Shown: positions 24,454-33,454 of the stretch, in pieces
Layout: each line of letters starts with the position of its first letter
Numbering within the stretch: position 1 is the first letter of the stretch
Assembly: GCA_910583675.1 (NCBI GenBank)
Contig: CAJTYH010000016.1
Coordinates: 1 to 59,745 of the forward strand
Length of the DNA: 59,745 nt
Origin: an uncultured Muribaculaceae bacterium
GTDB lineage: Bacteria; Bacteroidota; Bacteroidia; Bacteroidales; Muribaculaceae
Direction of reading: 5' to 3'
The notes under the pieces: generated by a model
Databases searched by the model: none
The model's input: the letters and a program-made list of their open reading frames with translations, nothing else
What the model was told of the DNA's origin: nothing
Made by a program: the position numbers and the translations under genes

Positions 24454-25689
24454 ATGGAAACCGAATCACTGGACGGCAACCTCGAGATAATACTCATAAC
24501 AATCAACGGACAGGATCGTCCCGGTGTGACATCTGCACTGACTTCCATTCTGGCACGATACGATGCCGACATACTTGACATAGGACAGGCCGACATACAT
24601 CACAACCTGTCGCTCGGCATACTGTTCCGCACTACCAGCGACGTATCAGGAGACATACTGAAGGATCTGCTGTTCAAGGCATACGATCTCGGAGTAAAAA
24701 TACGCTTCTCACCGACCACTGTAGAGGAATATCAGGCATGGGTAAAACGTCAAGGGAAAAACAGGTGGATAATAACCCTGTTGGGACGCAGCCTGTCCGC
24801 ACGTAACATCGCCATGGTATCGGAAGTGGTGGCAGACCAAGGTCTCAACATAGATGCCATCCAGCGCCTTACGGGACGGCCGCCGCTCGATAAGAGCGAG
24901 CAGCCGCAGACCAAGGCATGTATAGAATTTTCAGTGCGCGGTACCCCCCGCGACCGCGAAGAGATGCAGAGCCGGTTCATACAGATCTCCTCGGAGGAGG
25001 GATTCGACATATCACTCCAGGAGGACAACATGTACCGCCGCTGCCGCCGCCTCATATGTTTCGACATGGACTCCACGCTCATCCAGGCAGAATGCATAGA
25101 CCAGCTTGCAGAGCGTGCCGGCGTGGGCGATCAGGTAAAGGCCATCACCGAGCGTGCCATGCGCGGAGAGATAGACTTCAACGAGAGCTTCCGTGAGCGC
25201 GTGGCACTCCTGAAAGGGCTTGACGTGGAGGTCATGGAGGAGATCGCACGCGAGCTCCCGGTTACCGAAGGCGTTGGACGCATGATGGAAGTCCTCAAAC
25301 GCGCAGGATACAAGACGGCCATATTATCCGGAGGATTCACCTTCTTCGGAGAGTACCTCAAACGCAAATTCGGATTCGACTACGTGTATGCCAACGAACT
25401 CGAGGTGGCCGACGGAAAGCTGACAGGCAATTATGTGGGCGAGATCGTAGACGGCAAACGGAAGGCCGAGCTGCTCAAACTGATCGCACAGGTAGAGAAT
25501 GTGAACATCGCACAGACCATAGCGGTTGGCGACGGTGCCAACGACCTCCCCATGCTCTCCACCGCAGGTCTCGGGGTCGCTTTCCATGCCAAACCGAAAG
25601 TAAAGGCCACGGCCAAACAGTCGATCTCCACAATAGGCATTGACGGGGTACTGTATTTCCTCGGCTTCAAGGATTCATACATTTCATGA
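24454..25689 (+). CDS. serB: Phosphoserine phosphatase SerB with N-terminal ACT domains
   Basis: The 411-residue enzyme makes L-serine from O-phosphoserine, the last step of the phosphorylated pathway. Residues 1-180 hold two ACT-like regulatory domains (ITINGQDRPGVTSALTSILA is the first). The HAD phosphatase follows: nucleophile Asp204 and acid Asp206 in CFDMDSTLI, the ECIDQLAERAG substrate loop, ILSGGFTFF, and GDGANDLPML for magnesium. This long form is typical of Bacteroidetes. It follows mltD by 27 bases and precedes mtaB by 24, so it is probably part of the same run. Confidence 0.95.
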   Translation: METESLDGNLEIILITINGQDRPGVTSALTSILARYDADILDIGQADIHHNLSLGILFRTTSDVSGDILKDLLFKAYDLGVKIRFSPTTVEEYQAWVKRQGKNRWIITLLGRSLSARNIAMVSEVVADQGLNIDAIQRLTGRPPLDKSEQPQTKACIEFSVRGTPRDREEMQSRFIQISSEEGFDISLQEDNMYRRCRRLICFDMDSTLIQAECIDQLAERAGVGDQVKAITERAMRGEIDFNESFRERVALLKGLDVEVMEEIARELPVTEGVGRMMEVLKRAGYKTAILSGGFTFFGEYLKRKFGFDYVYANELEVADGKLTGNYVGEIVDGKRKAELLKLIAQVENVNIAQTIAVGDGANDLPMLSTAGLGVAFHAKPKVKATAKQSISTIGIDGVLYFLGFKDSYIS

Positions 25690-25713
25690 TTTGAAACACT
25701 TAACGCATTTGCT

Positions 25714-27096
25714 TTGATAGACAAAGGGACATTCGGCACACTAAAGGCGCTTTACCACACCTTCGGATGCAAGCTCAACTTCGCGGAGACATCCACGGTT
25801 GCAAAGGCATTCGCCGACGCGGGAATAACCCGTGTCAGCGGAGGGGAACAACCCGACATAATCGTGATAAACACATGCAGTGTCACCGAACTTGCCGACA
25901 AGAAATGCCGCCAGACCATCCGTTCCTTCCATCGCCGCTATCCGCACGCCGACATACTCGTTACCGGTTGCTATGCCCAGCTGAAATCAGAGGAGGTAGC
26001 CTCCCTGGAGGGAGTGGCAGTAGTGGCCGGAAACGACAGGAAAGGGGAACTAACCGCATTTCTCCATGAGTGGCTCGCATCAAGGCAGCCAAGAAGCTAT
26101 GTGCACCCCGCAGCCGACATAAACACATTCACCCCCTCATGCTCACGCGGAGACCGTACCCGCTATTTCCTCAAGGTGCAGGACGGATGCGACTATTGGT
26201 GCACTTACTGCACCATACCTGCCGCACGCGGCCGCAGCCGATCCGGCACAGTAGTCCGGATGGTTGCCCAGGCACGCGAGGTAGCCGCTGCAGGAGGCAA
26301 AGAGATAGTGATCACCGGAGTGAACATCGGCGACTTCGGCAAGCGGGTTGAAAGCCGATCCGCCGACGGCACGCATGTCCTTGTAAAAGGTAACGAGACT
26401 TTCCTTGATCTGATTCGCGAACTGGACAAGGTAGACGGGATAGAGCGCTACCGCATATCATCCATCGAACCCAATCTCCTCACCGATGAAATCATTGAAT
26501 TTTGTGCAGCCTCGCACCGGTTCATGCCACATTTCCACATACCTCTCCAGAGTGGTTCCGACGAAGTGCTCCGTCTCATGCACCGCCACTACGACACTGC
26601 GCTTTTCCGCCATAAGATAGAGCGCATAAAGGAACTGATCCCCCACGCATTCATCGGTGTAGACCTCATAGCCGGAGCACGTGGAGAAACGGAGAAAGAG
26701 TTTGCCAAATCCCGGGAATTCATACGGAACCTGCCTGTGACACGCCTACACATCTTCCCCTACTCGGAACGTCCCGGCACCAAGGCCCTTGACATACGAC
26801 ACACCGTCAGCCAGGAAGAAAAACACCACCGGGTAAACGAAATGCTGCGCATTTCTGAAGAGAAAATGCGGACATTCGCATCGCAGTTCATCGGCACGGT
26901 ACGTCCCGTACTGCTCGAACATGGCAAGCCCGGCACGCCGATGAGCGGCTTTACAGACAACTACCTTAAGGTAAGCGTGGAAGCCTCACCCGAACTTGAC
27001 AACACAATCGTGGGAGTGCGTCTTCTCGAACTGCTGCCGACCGAAATAGGCGACTGCCATATGCGTGGGGGAATATCGCCCTTACCAACAAGCTAA
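25714..27096 (+). CDS. mtaB: tRNA t6A37 methylthiotransferase MtaB
   Basis: The 460-residue radical-SAM enzyme adds a methylthio group to N6-threonylcarbamoyl-adenosine 37 of tRNAs. Its N-terminal MTTase domain (YHTFGCKLNFAETSTV, with CSVTELADKKCRQ and TGCYAQ) supplies the cysteines of the first cluster. The radical-SAM cluster is held by Cys159, Cys163 and Cys166 (CDYWCTYC). A TRAM-like end follows. HTFGCKLNFAE separates it from RimO and MiaB. The only start that leaves the conserved N-terminus (IDKGTFGTLKALYHTFGCK) intact is TTG at 25714. The tail overlaps the open frame of the following acyltransferase, whose ATG comes 7 bases after the stop. Confidence 0.94.
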   Translation: MIDKGTFGTLKALYHTFGCKLNFAETSTVAKAFADAGITRVSGGEQPDIIVINTCSVTELADKKCRQTIRSFHRRYPHADILVTGCYAQLKSEEVASLEGVAVVAGNDRKGELTAFLHEWLASRQPRSYVHPAADINTFTPSCSRGDRTRYFLKVQDGCDYWCTYCTIPAARGRSRSGTVVRMVAQAREVAAAGGKEIVITGVNIGDFGKRVESRSADGTHVLVKGNETFLDLIRELDKVDGIERYRISSIEPNLLTDEIIEFCAASHRFMPHFHIPLQSGSDEVLRLMHRHYDTALFRHKIERIKELIPHAFIGVDLIAGARGETEKEFAKSREFIRNLPVTRLHIFPYSERPGTKALDIRHTVSQEEKHHRVNEMLRISEEKMRTFASQFIGTVRPVLLEHGKPGTPMSGFTDNYLKVSVEASPELDNTIVGVRLLELLPTEIGDCHMRGGISPLPTS

Positions 27097-27103
27097 CAAC
27101 ATC

Positions 27104-28012
27104 ATGGCCGAAACAGAAAATACAATGGCATACAGGCTTGTAAAATGGTCTTTGACTGCTATGGCGTGTCTCCCCATGTGGATGCTATACGGCCTCAGCG
27201 ATTTTATTTTTCTCATCGTCTGCCATGTGATGCGGTATCGCATACAGATTGTCACATGCAATCTGCAGGATTCCTTTCCTGACGCGTCAGAGAGAGAGAT
27301 CCGGAGCATACGTCGCCGTTTCTACCGCAACTTCACCGATTATATATTCGAGACCATAAAACTCCTGCACATATCCGACAAGGAGATGAAGCGCCGAATG
27401 ACATTCAGCGGCATGGAAACCGTGGATCGCATACTGTCGGAAGGAAGACCCATAGTGGCATATTTCTCACATTGCGGCAACTGGGAATGGGTGCCTTCCA
27501 TAACACTATGGAGCAATCTCAACCAAGACAGAAAGGAAGCTGAATTCTGCCAGATCTACCGTCCGCTACGCAACAAACTAATGGATAAGCTAATGCTGAG
27601 CCTCCGAAGCCGTTTCGGCTCAGTCTCGCTGAAAAAGAAAGTGGCTTTCCTTGACCTGATGCGCTACAAGCGCATGGAGATACCTACAATCACCGGTTTC
27701 ATGAGCGACCAAAAGCTCAGCCACGGTGACGAAGGGCACATTGTCAATTTCCTCAGCCATGCCACACCTTTCATAACCGGCACGGAAACCGTGGCACGAC
27801 GACTGGATGCCGCCGTGGTCTACTTTGACATGCACAAGAGATCACGAGGGCATTATCACATAGACATAAAGCTGATCACCGAACAACCGCGTGAACTCCC
27901 TGATTTCGCCCTCACCGATCGCTATGCCGCCATGCTCTCACGCACCATCCGCCGCAATCCCTCCATATGGCTATGGTCGCACAATCGGTGGAGAATAGAG
28001 CAGAAGAAGTAA
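27104..28012 (+). CDS. LpxL/HtrB-like lipid A acyltransferase
   Basis: The 302-residue product has an N-terminal hydrophobic segment (WSLTAMACLPMWMLYGLSDFIFLIVCHVM) as membrane anchor. The HX4E acyltransferase motif is HCGNWE (His123, Glu128), and a downstream GFMSDQ block is typical of the LpxL/LpxM family. These enzymes add secondary acyl chains to lipid A at the inner membrane. The ATG at 27104 is chosen because the longer frame overlaps mtaB and starts with GTG. It is probably translated from the same messenger as mtaB, 7 bases away. Confidence 0.88.
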   Translation: MAETENTMAYRLVKWSLTAMACLPMWMLYGLSDFIFLIVCHVMRYRIQIVTCNLQDSFPDASEREIRSIRRRFYRNFTDYIFETIKLLHISDKEMKRRMTFSGMETVDRILSEGRPIVAYFSHCGNWEWVPSITLWSNLNQDRKEAEFCQIYRPLRNKLMDKLMLSLRSRFGSVSLKKKVAFLDLMRYKRMEIPTITGFMSDQKLSHGDEGHIVNFLSHATPFITGTETVARRLDAAVVYFDMHKRSRGHYHIDIKLITEQPRELPDFALTDRYAAMLSRTIRRNPSIWLWSHNRWRIEQKK

Positions 28013-28131
28013 GAGCAGGAGAATAAAAGCAAGCAGACAATGTTGTTCCTTCTTACCTCAATGCCTGAAAGCAGGCTTCGAACCATTATGCCGGATCCCC
28101 AATGCGCTAACATCTAATAAATTTTATTCCC

Positions 28132-29142
28132 TTGGTCGCTGTAATAATACTCAACTGGAACGGAGCCAAACTCCTTGAGGAATTTCTCCCCTCCGTGGTG
28201 GACAACACCACAGAGGGGCTTGCCGAGATAATCGTCGCCGACAACGGAAGCACCGACGGCTCATTGCAACTGCTGAAAGAGAAATTCCCCACCGTAAGAG
28301 TGATCCCCTTCAAGGAGAATCTCGGATTCGCCGAAGGATACAACCGCGCTATCTCCATGACAAGCCACGAGTATACTGTGTTGCTCAACTCCGACGTATC
28401 CGTTCCACGCGGATGGCTCGAACCGCTTGTGGATGCCATGGACGAAAATCCGGAACTCGGAGCGTGCCAACCCAAGATACTCAGCCAGAAGGAATCCGTA
28501 AAATTTGAATATGCCGGCGCTTCGGGAGGCTTCCTTGACCGCAACGGCTATCCCTACTGCCGAGGACGCATATTCGGATCGGTGGAAACCGATCGCGGAC
28601 AGTATGACACACCCGTCCCAATATTCTGGGCTACCGGAGCCGCGCTCATGATCCGCACCGAACTTTATAAGCGGGTCGGAGGACTTGACAAGGATTTCTT
28701 CGCACACATGGAGGAGATAGACCTTTGCTGGCGCATACGATTGGCCGGATACGAGATAGCCGCCATACCGGCCTCACGCGTCTACCACCTCGGAGGGGGA
28801 AGCCTCCCGGCATCCGATCCGCGGAAGACATACCTCAACTTCCGCAACAACCTTCTGCTGCTGCACAAGAACCTGCCGGAATCCGACGTGCGCCTCACGC
28901 TGCTGCGCCGCCGTCTGCTTGACACACTGGCATGGATGAAATTCATGATTACATTTGACCTTGCAAATGCCAACGCCATACTACGGGCACACAAGGATTT
29001 CCGTACAATGAGGCAAAAATACACGTCGCATCCGGACAGAAACCTGCTTCATCTCCCCATGTCGCGCACCAACATACTCACGGCATACTATCTCCGCGGT
29101 ATACGAAAATATTCAAAACTTCCTCGAAACAACGGCAAATGA
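28132..29142 (+). CDS. Glycosyltransferase family 2
   Basis: The 336-residue protein has a GT-A fold. It starts VAVIILNWNG, then has ADNGSTDGS for the nucleotide, LNSDVSVPRGW as the DxD-equivalent, ATGAALMIR and FFAHMEEIDLCWRIRLAGY as the acceptor block. This set is typical of rhamnosyl- and similar transferases that build O-antigen or capsule. The donor is not readable. No ATG exists between the upstream in-frame stop (28108) and the conserved start, so TTG at 28132 is used. The stop overlaps the next start codon by four bases (ATGA), which suggests translational coupling with the M50-like gene. Confidence 0.9.
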   Translation: MVAVIILNWNGAKLLEEFLPSVVDNTTEGLAEIIVADNGSTDGSLQLLKEKFPTVRVIPFKENLGFAEGYNRAISMTSHEYTVLLNSDVSVPRGWLEPLVDAMDENPELGACQPKILSQKESVKFEYAGASGGFLDRNGYPYCRGRIFGSVETDRGQYDTPVPIFWATGAALMIRTELYKRVGGLDKDFFAHMEEIDLCWRIRLAGYEIAAIPASRVYHLGGGSLPASDPRKTYLNFRNNLLLLHKNLPESDVRLTLLRRRLLDTLAWMKFMITFDLANANAILRAHKDFRTMRQKYTSHPDRNLLHLPMSRTNILTAYYLRGIRKYSKLPRNNGK

Positions 29143-30284
29143 GCGTTTTCAGAACCATACTCAAGATCCTTGCCGGATTCGCCATAGGCGCAACCATAGG
29201 ATTGCTCCTGAGCACACTCGCCATACTCCTGTTCACGGACATCACCTTTGACGAATTCATTTCCAAACTGGGAAACCTTAATGTCAGCAAAGGGATCATT
29301 GCCGCATCGGTAGGCATGGCAAGCTTGCTCGTCTCATTATTCCTGCTCATAACCATACATGAGGCGGGGCATCTTGTCTGCGGTTTGCTGACAGGATATC
29401 GCTTTGTGTCATTTCGCCTTTTCAACTTCACACTCATACGCTCCAAAGAGCGAATGAGGATCAAACGCTTTGCCGTGGCAGGTACCGGCGGTCAGTGTCT
29501 GCTATCACCGCCCGACCTCCCATTGGAAAAGATCCCCGTGGCATGGTATAACATGGGAGGTATAGTGGCCAATACGCTCGTGCTACTGGCTATGCTCCCG
29601 TTGCTATGGTGCCACATGCATCCGTTCATGCATGAATTCGTAGTTATATTCATCATCATAGATCTGATACTGATCCTGACCAACGGCATACCCATGCAGA
29701 TGGGAGGAATAGGCAACGATGCCTACAACATGCTTAAGCTCCGCAAGGACATGAAAAGCAAACGAGGCTTGATCGTCCAGTTACGTTCCAATGCCATGAT
29801 CCAGGAAGGTGTACGACCTAAGGATATGCCCCGTGAATGGTTTACCTCCAACGGTGAAATAAACTACAGTAATCCGCTCGAAGTCTCCGTTCCGTTGATG
29901 GAGTCAGGCATACTTATTGACGAACTGAAGTGGGAAGAAGCACACATGGAACTCAAGAAGCTATACTCCCACAAAGACCGGCTCATGCCGCTTTACACTA
30001 CGGAGATCACATGCGAGCTGGTATTCACATCACTGGTCACAGGACGCTCCGATCGTGCACGGGAGCTATATGACACCAAGCTGCAACGATACATCAAGAC
30101 CTACAGCAAGGTCATGTCCTCCAAGCAACGCATCCTGTGCGCTGTAGCCATTTACATGGACAACGACATGAAAAAAGCCAGATCCATCTACGACACTTTG
30201 CTCAGAGACAGACACAAGTATCTGCTGCAAGGGGAGGTAGACAGTGACCTGGCTATCATGAAGACGTTGTTGCACGAGGCATAA
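29139..30284 (+). CDS. M50-like membrane metalloprotease
   Basis: The 381-residue product has several membrane segments in the first 200 residues (for instance LAGFAIGATIGLLLSTLAIL and VVIFIIIDLILIL). It carries HEAGH (74-78) in a membrane helix, the zinc motif of site-2-protease-like M50 peptidases. The usual second motif N-x-x-P-x-x-x-x-D-G appears as TNGIPMQMGGIGNDAYNM, with Asp194 as the probable third ligand. Residues 200-381 form a soluble helical domain with alternating Leu/Tyr and Arg, perhaps TPR-like. The start overlaps the stop of the GT2 gene. Whether it cuts proteins or is only M50-related is unknown. A role next to a glycan-building enzyme is inference. Confidence 0.7.
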   Translation: MSVFRTILKILAGFAIGATIGLLLSTLAILLFTDITFDEFISKLGNLNVSKGIIAASVGMASLLVSLFLLITIHEAGHLVCGLLTGYRFVSFRLFNFTLIRSKERMRIKRFAVAGTGGQCLLSPPDLPLEKIPVAWYNMGGIVANTLVLLAMLPLLWCHMHPFMHEFVVIFIIIDLILILTNGIPMQMGGIGNDAYNMLKLRKDMKSKRGLIVQLRSNAMIQEGVRPKDMPREWFTSNGEINYSNPLEVSVPLMESGILIDELKWEEAHMELKKLYSHKDRLMPLYTTEITCELVFTSLVTGRSDRARELYDTKLQRYIKTYSKVMSSKQRILCAVAIYMDNDMKKARSIYDTLLRDRHKYLLQGEVDSDLAIMKTLLHEA

Positions 30285-30310
30285 ACGCCTCCATCAGAAG
30301 GATACAACCG

Positions 30311-31120
30311 CTATTTTGGAAGATTGAACACAGTGGACAGCTCTGTCATCTGTGCCTCAGTCATTCCGTCGGGGACAAAGCCCATCGCACGGGCGCACAT
30401 ATATATGTTCGCGCTTTTGTTGAGCACGTCAACCTGGTCGAAGGCCGACATTATGTCGTTCTCCACGGCAAATACCCCATGCTTTTCCCACATGACCACA
30501 TCGTAGTCGTCATCTATAGCCTTGATGGTCTCATCGGCCAGAGCCGTGGAAGATGGAAGCATATAGGGCACCATTCCCAATCCACGGGGAGCAAACGCCT
30601 TGGTCTCGGGGATCATAGACCACAGGAGCCTTGTTAATACATCCTTTTTCAGGAAATCGGGATTATGGCTCATGGCAACAAGCTCTATAGGATGCGTATG
30701 CAACGATGCCCTGTAAGTGGATCCTTTTCCGATAAGGTAATTGTGCACGGCCAGATGCGACGGCAACTCCGAGGTAGGCATTACCGGATTGTCGGCAATG
30801 ATCTCATAATGCGCACAGTCATCAAGGATGCGTATCACCGACCCGTTTTCCATCGGCTTGCGTGCGAGATCGCGCATCCTTTTCTGTGTGCCCTTGCAGA
30901 AGAAGAAACATCCTTTCAGGTGTGGCAATGTCATGCCGATGGCGATAGGCTCGCTTATCGGTGCCATTGAGCGCATCCCGTCGTCGGCATGCTCCGTGAT
31001 ATTCACCGTTATATTCCCGCCGTTGCGTTCAGCCCACCCCTTTTCCCAGAGGTATCCGGCTGCTTCAGCTATCTGCCCGACCTCCTGACGGAGTCCGGAT
31101 CTGTTATCCAATATTGACAT
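30311..31120 (-). CDS. rhaD: L-rhamnulose-1-phosphate aldolase RhaD
   Basis: The 269-residue class II aldolase splits rhamnulose 1-phosphate into dihydroxyacetone phosphate and lactaldehyde. NGGNITVNIT is the phosphate-binding loop. SLHTHPIELVAMS holds two of the zinc histidines and WEKHGVFAV the third. A GTG at 31132 would add four residues, but the ATG at 31120 gives the normal family length. Last gene of the rhaBATD operon, 28 bases after rhaT, and convergent with the M50-like gene. Confidence 0.96.
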   Translation of the reverse strand: MSILDNRSGLRQEVGQIAEAAGYLWEKGWAERNGGNITVNITEHADDGMRSMAPISEPIAIGMTLPHLKGCFFFCKGTQKRMRDLARKPMENGSVIRILDDCAHYEIIADNPVMPTSELPSHLAVHNYLIGKGSTYRASLHTHPIELVAMSHNPDFLKKDVLTRLLWSMIPETKAFAPRGLGMVPYMLPSSTALADETIKAIDDDYDVVMWEKHGVFAVENDIMSAFDQVDVLNKSANIYMCARAMGFVPDGMTEAQMTELSTVFNLPK

Positions 31121-31148
31121 TTTCAATAACACGTAACTGTTTGATATT

Positions 31149-32177
31149 CTAAAGTATTTGCGGAAGGAAAGTAGAGACGATCAACACAGCTATGCCTATT
31201 ATCAGCACGACAAGCGTCTTTCTGCTGCATCCTTTCCACTCCTTGAGAATTATGCCCCAGACATTGGAGAACACCACGTTGAGAGCCATCAGTATGCACC
31301 ATGCGAAGGTGAGAAGCACGGGAGATCCCGCAAGGAACCCCTTACCGAGCGACAGTCCAAAGAACTGGCTGTACCACAGGGCACCGGCTAACAGGCAGAA
31401 CAGCAGATTGTTCATCCATACCGATCCTTTCGTGTAGTCTCCCCACGTGTGGTTGCGGGAATTCTGCACAAGACAGTACACCGCGTTTGTCGCAAAACCG
31501 CCAAGGGTCACAAGCAAGGTCGCAGGGAGGGTCTCGAACATAGGATTCACCCCTTCATACCTGATCTCACCTCCCACGGCAAGTCCTATGGCGAAACAAG
31601 CGCTCATAAGACCGCACAGCAGGGCTACGGCCATACCTTTCGGGAAGTTGAAATCCTTCACAGCCTCCTTCTTCTCTTCCTCGCTCAGTGACGCGGACTT
31701 CATGGAACCGGCCACACCGATTATGGCTATGCCGGCGAGTGTCACGACAACGCCGATTATTACCGAGGCGGTCAATGTTGCCAACATCCCTTGTCCCGGG
31801 TAAAGTGCGTTCAGGACGACAGGCCCCAGGACAGTTCCAAGTCCGGCGCAAGTGCCCAGGGCGATGGACTGCCCCAGTGCCACACCGAGATAGCGCATGG
31901 ACAATCCGAAAGTGAGTCCGCCTATGCCCCAGAGGACACCGAAGAGCACAGTAAGCCATGTTGCCCCCGGGTTGCGCATGAACAGTTCCATCAGGGAACG
32001 GCCTTCGGGAACAGCCAGCAACGCACCTGCAAGCGGCAGAAGAACCCATGCAAAGATCCCCTGAACTATCCAATAGCTTTCCCAACTCCACGAGCGGATT
32101 TTGTTGATTGGCACATAACTGCTTGACTGGCAAAAAGCGCCGATGGCAATTATGACCAGACCTATTATTATTTCCAT
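31149..32177 (-). CDS. rhaT: L-rhamnose-proton symporter RhaT
   Basis: The 342-residue inner-membrane protein has about ten membrane helices and starts MEIIIGLVIIAIGAFCQSSSYVPINKIRSWSWESYW, here quoted in parts as MEIIIGLVIIAIG and YVPINKIRSWSWESYW, the RhaT family N-terminus. GLTFGLSMRYLGVALGQSIA is another family block. It brings L-rhamnose into the cytoplasm with protons. It lies between rhaA (9 bases upstream) and rhaD. Confidence 0.95.
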   Translation of the reverse strand: MEIIIGLVIIAIGAFCQSSSYVPINKIRSWSWESYWIVQGIFAWVLLPLAGALLAVPEGRSLMELFMRNPGATWLTVLFGVLWGIGGLTFGLSMRYLGVALGQSIALGTCAGLGTVLGPVVLNALYPGQGMLATLTASVIIGVVVTLAGIAIIGVAGSMKSASLSEEEKKEAVKDFNFPKGMAVALLCGLMSACFAIGLAVGGEIRYEGVNPMFETLPATLLVTLGGFATNAVYCLVQNSRNHTWGDYTKGSVWMNNLLFCLLAGALWYSQFFGLSLGKGFLAGSPVLLTFAWCILMALNVVFSNVWGIILKEWKGCSRKTLVVLIIGIAVLIVSTFLPQIL

Positions 32178-32186
32178 CCTTAGGGA

Positions 32187-33440
32187 TTATCTTTTAGAAG
32201 TCACTTCCGATTCATACTTCTCCACCTCCGCTATGAACGATTCGCCTACCGGCACATCGTTGCGCAGACAGAACATGTCGTATACGGCATTCCACGGCAG
32301 GTTCTTGCACTCCTCAAGCAGGGCGAGACGCTGGAACTTCTTATCCTCCAGTTCATATTTCCGGAGGGTGCCGACCGGCTCGAGCAGCGCACGCAGCATG
32401 CACTTCTGCGCGGCACGCGAGCCGATCACATAGGCCCCGATACGGTTGAGGGTACCGTCGAAATAATCCAGCCCGTAATGCACACGGTTGAGCGCCCCTG
32501 CGCGCACGATCTCGCTGAACAGATCCATCGTGGGATCGTCCATTATGGTCACATGATCGGAATCCCAGCGCACCGGGCGGCTCACATGGAGCATAAGCTC
32601 AGGCACGAACAGAAGCATGGAGGATACCTTGTCGGCCACGCTTTCAGTAGGATGGAAATGACCAGTGTCAAGAGTAATCATCATGTCATTCCGGGAGGCA
32701 TAGGCCGTGTAGAAGTCGTTGGAACCTACGGTATAGCTTTCCAGTCCGATGCCGAATACCTTCGACTCCACGCTGTCTTTCATCCAGTCGTATTTCTTCT
32801 CGAATATCGTGTCAAGCGACTCCTTAAGCAGTTCACGATACATGTAGCGGTTGAGGGTAATGTCCTTGGAACCGTCATGAATCCACGTGTTCAATATACA
32901 TGGATCCTGCTGCGCCTCTCCTATGGCTTGCGAGATGGCACGGCAACGCCTGGAATGCTCTATCCAGAAATCGCGTATCCCCTTGTCCGGATTCGAGAGT
33001 GTCAGGTCGCCGCTTTTGGGATGTGAGAAGGAGGTGGAATTGAAGTCCAGTTTCACGCCGTTGGCCTTTCCCCAGTCTATCCAACTGCGGAAGTGGTCAA
33101 CGGTTACCTCGTCGCGGTCTACAAACTTCCCGCCGAAGTCTCCGTAGATCTCATGCAGGTTAAGGCGGTGGTTGCCCGGAATCAAGCTCATCGCATAGAG
33201 AATATCGGAGCGCAGCTCCTCTATGTTTCTGGCTTTGCCGGGATAATTGCCGTTTACCTGAATCCCCCCGGTAAGCTCCCCACCCTGATTCTCGAATCCG
33301 GCAACGTCGTCGGCCTGCCAGCAATGCATGCTCAGATGAAAATCCTGCATCTGCGACAATACTTTTTCCGTGTCCATACCGATTGCGGCATAGCGTTCGC
33401 GGGCAATCTCATAAGCCCGTGTGATCAATTCTTCTTTCAT
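32187..33440 (-). CDS. rhaA: L-rhamnose isomerase RhaA
   Basis: The 417-residue cytoplasmic metalloenzyme turns L-rhamnose into L-rhamnulose. The protein starts in the family manner, with LSMHCWQADDVAGFE near residue 35 and LNLHEIYGD downstream. The metal-site blocks are LDFNSTSFSHPKSGDLTLS, WIHDGSKD and ITLDTGHFHPTESVADK. Length matches E. coli RhaA (419). It starts 14 bases after rhaB and is followed 9 bases later by rhaT. Confidence 0.97.
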   Translation of the reverse strand: MKEELITRAYEIARERYAAIGMDTEKVLSQMQDFHLSMHCWQADDVAGFENQGGELTGGIQVNGNYPGKARNIEELRSDILYAMSLIPGNHRLNLHEIYGDFGGKFVDRDEVTVDHFRSWIDWGKANGVKLDFNSTSFSHPKSGDLTLSNPDKGIRDFWIEHSRRCRAISQAIGEAQQDPCILNTWIHDGSKDITLNRYMYRELLKESLDTIFEKKYDWMKDSVESKVFGIGLESYTVGSNDFYTAYASRNDMMITLDTGHFHPTESVADKVSSMLLFVPELMLHVSRPVRWDSDHVTIMDDPTMDLFSEIVRAGALNRVHYGLDYFDGTLNRIGAYVIGSRAAQKCMLRALLEPVGTLRKYELEDKKFQRLALLEECKNLPWNAVYDMFCLRNDVPVGESFIAEVEKYESEVTSKR

Positions 33441-33454
33441 TGTTTATATATACT

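Noticed and set aside
23658..24596. 312-codon open frame on the minus strand
   Set aside because: Antisense to the repeat-rich linker of mltD. The Ser/Val-rich product reflects the low-complexity linker.
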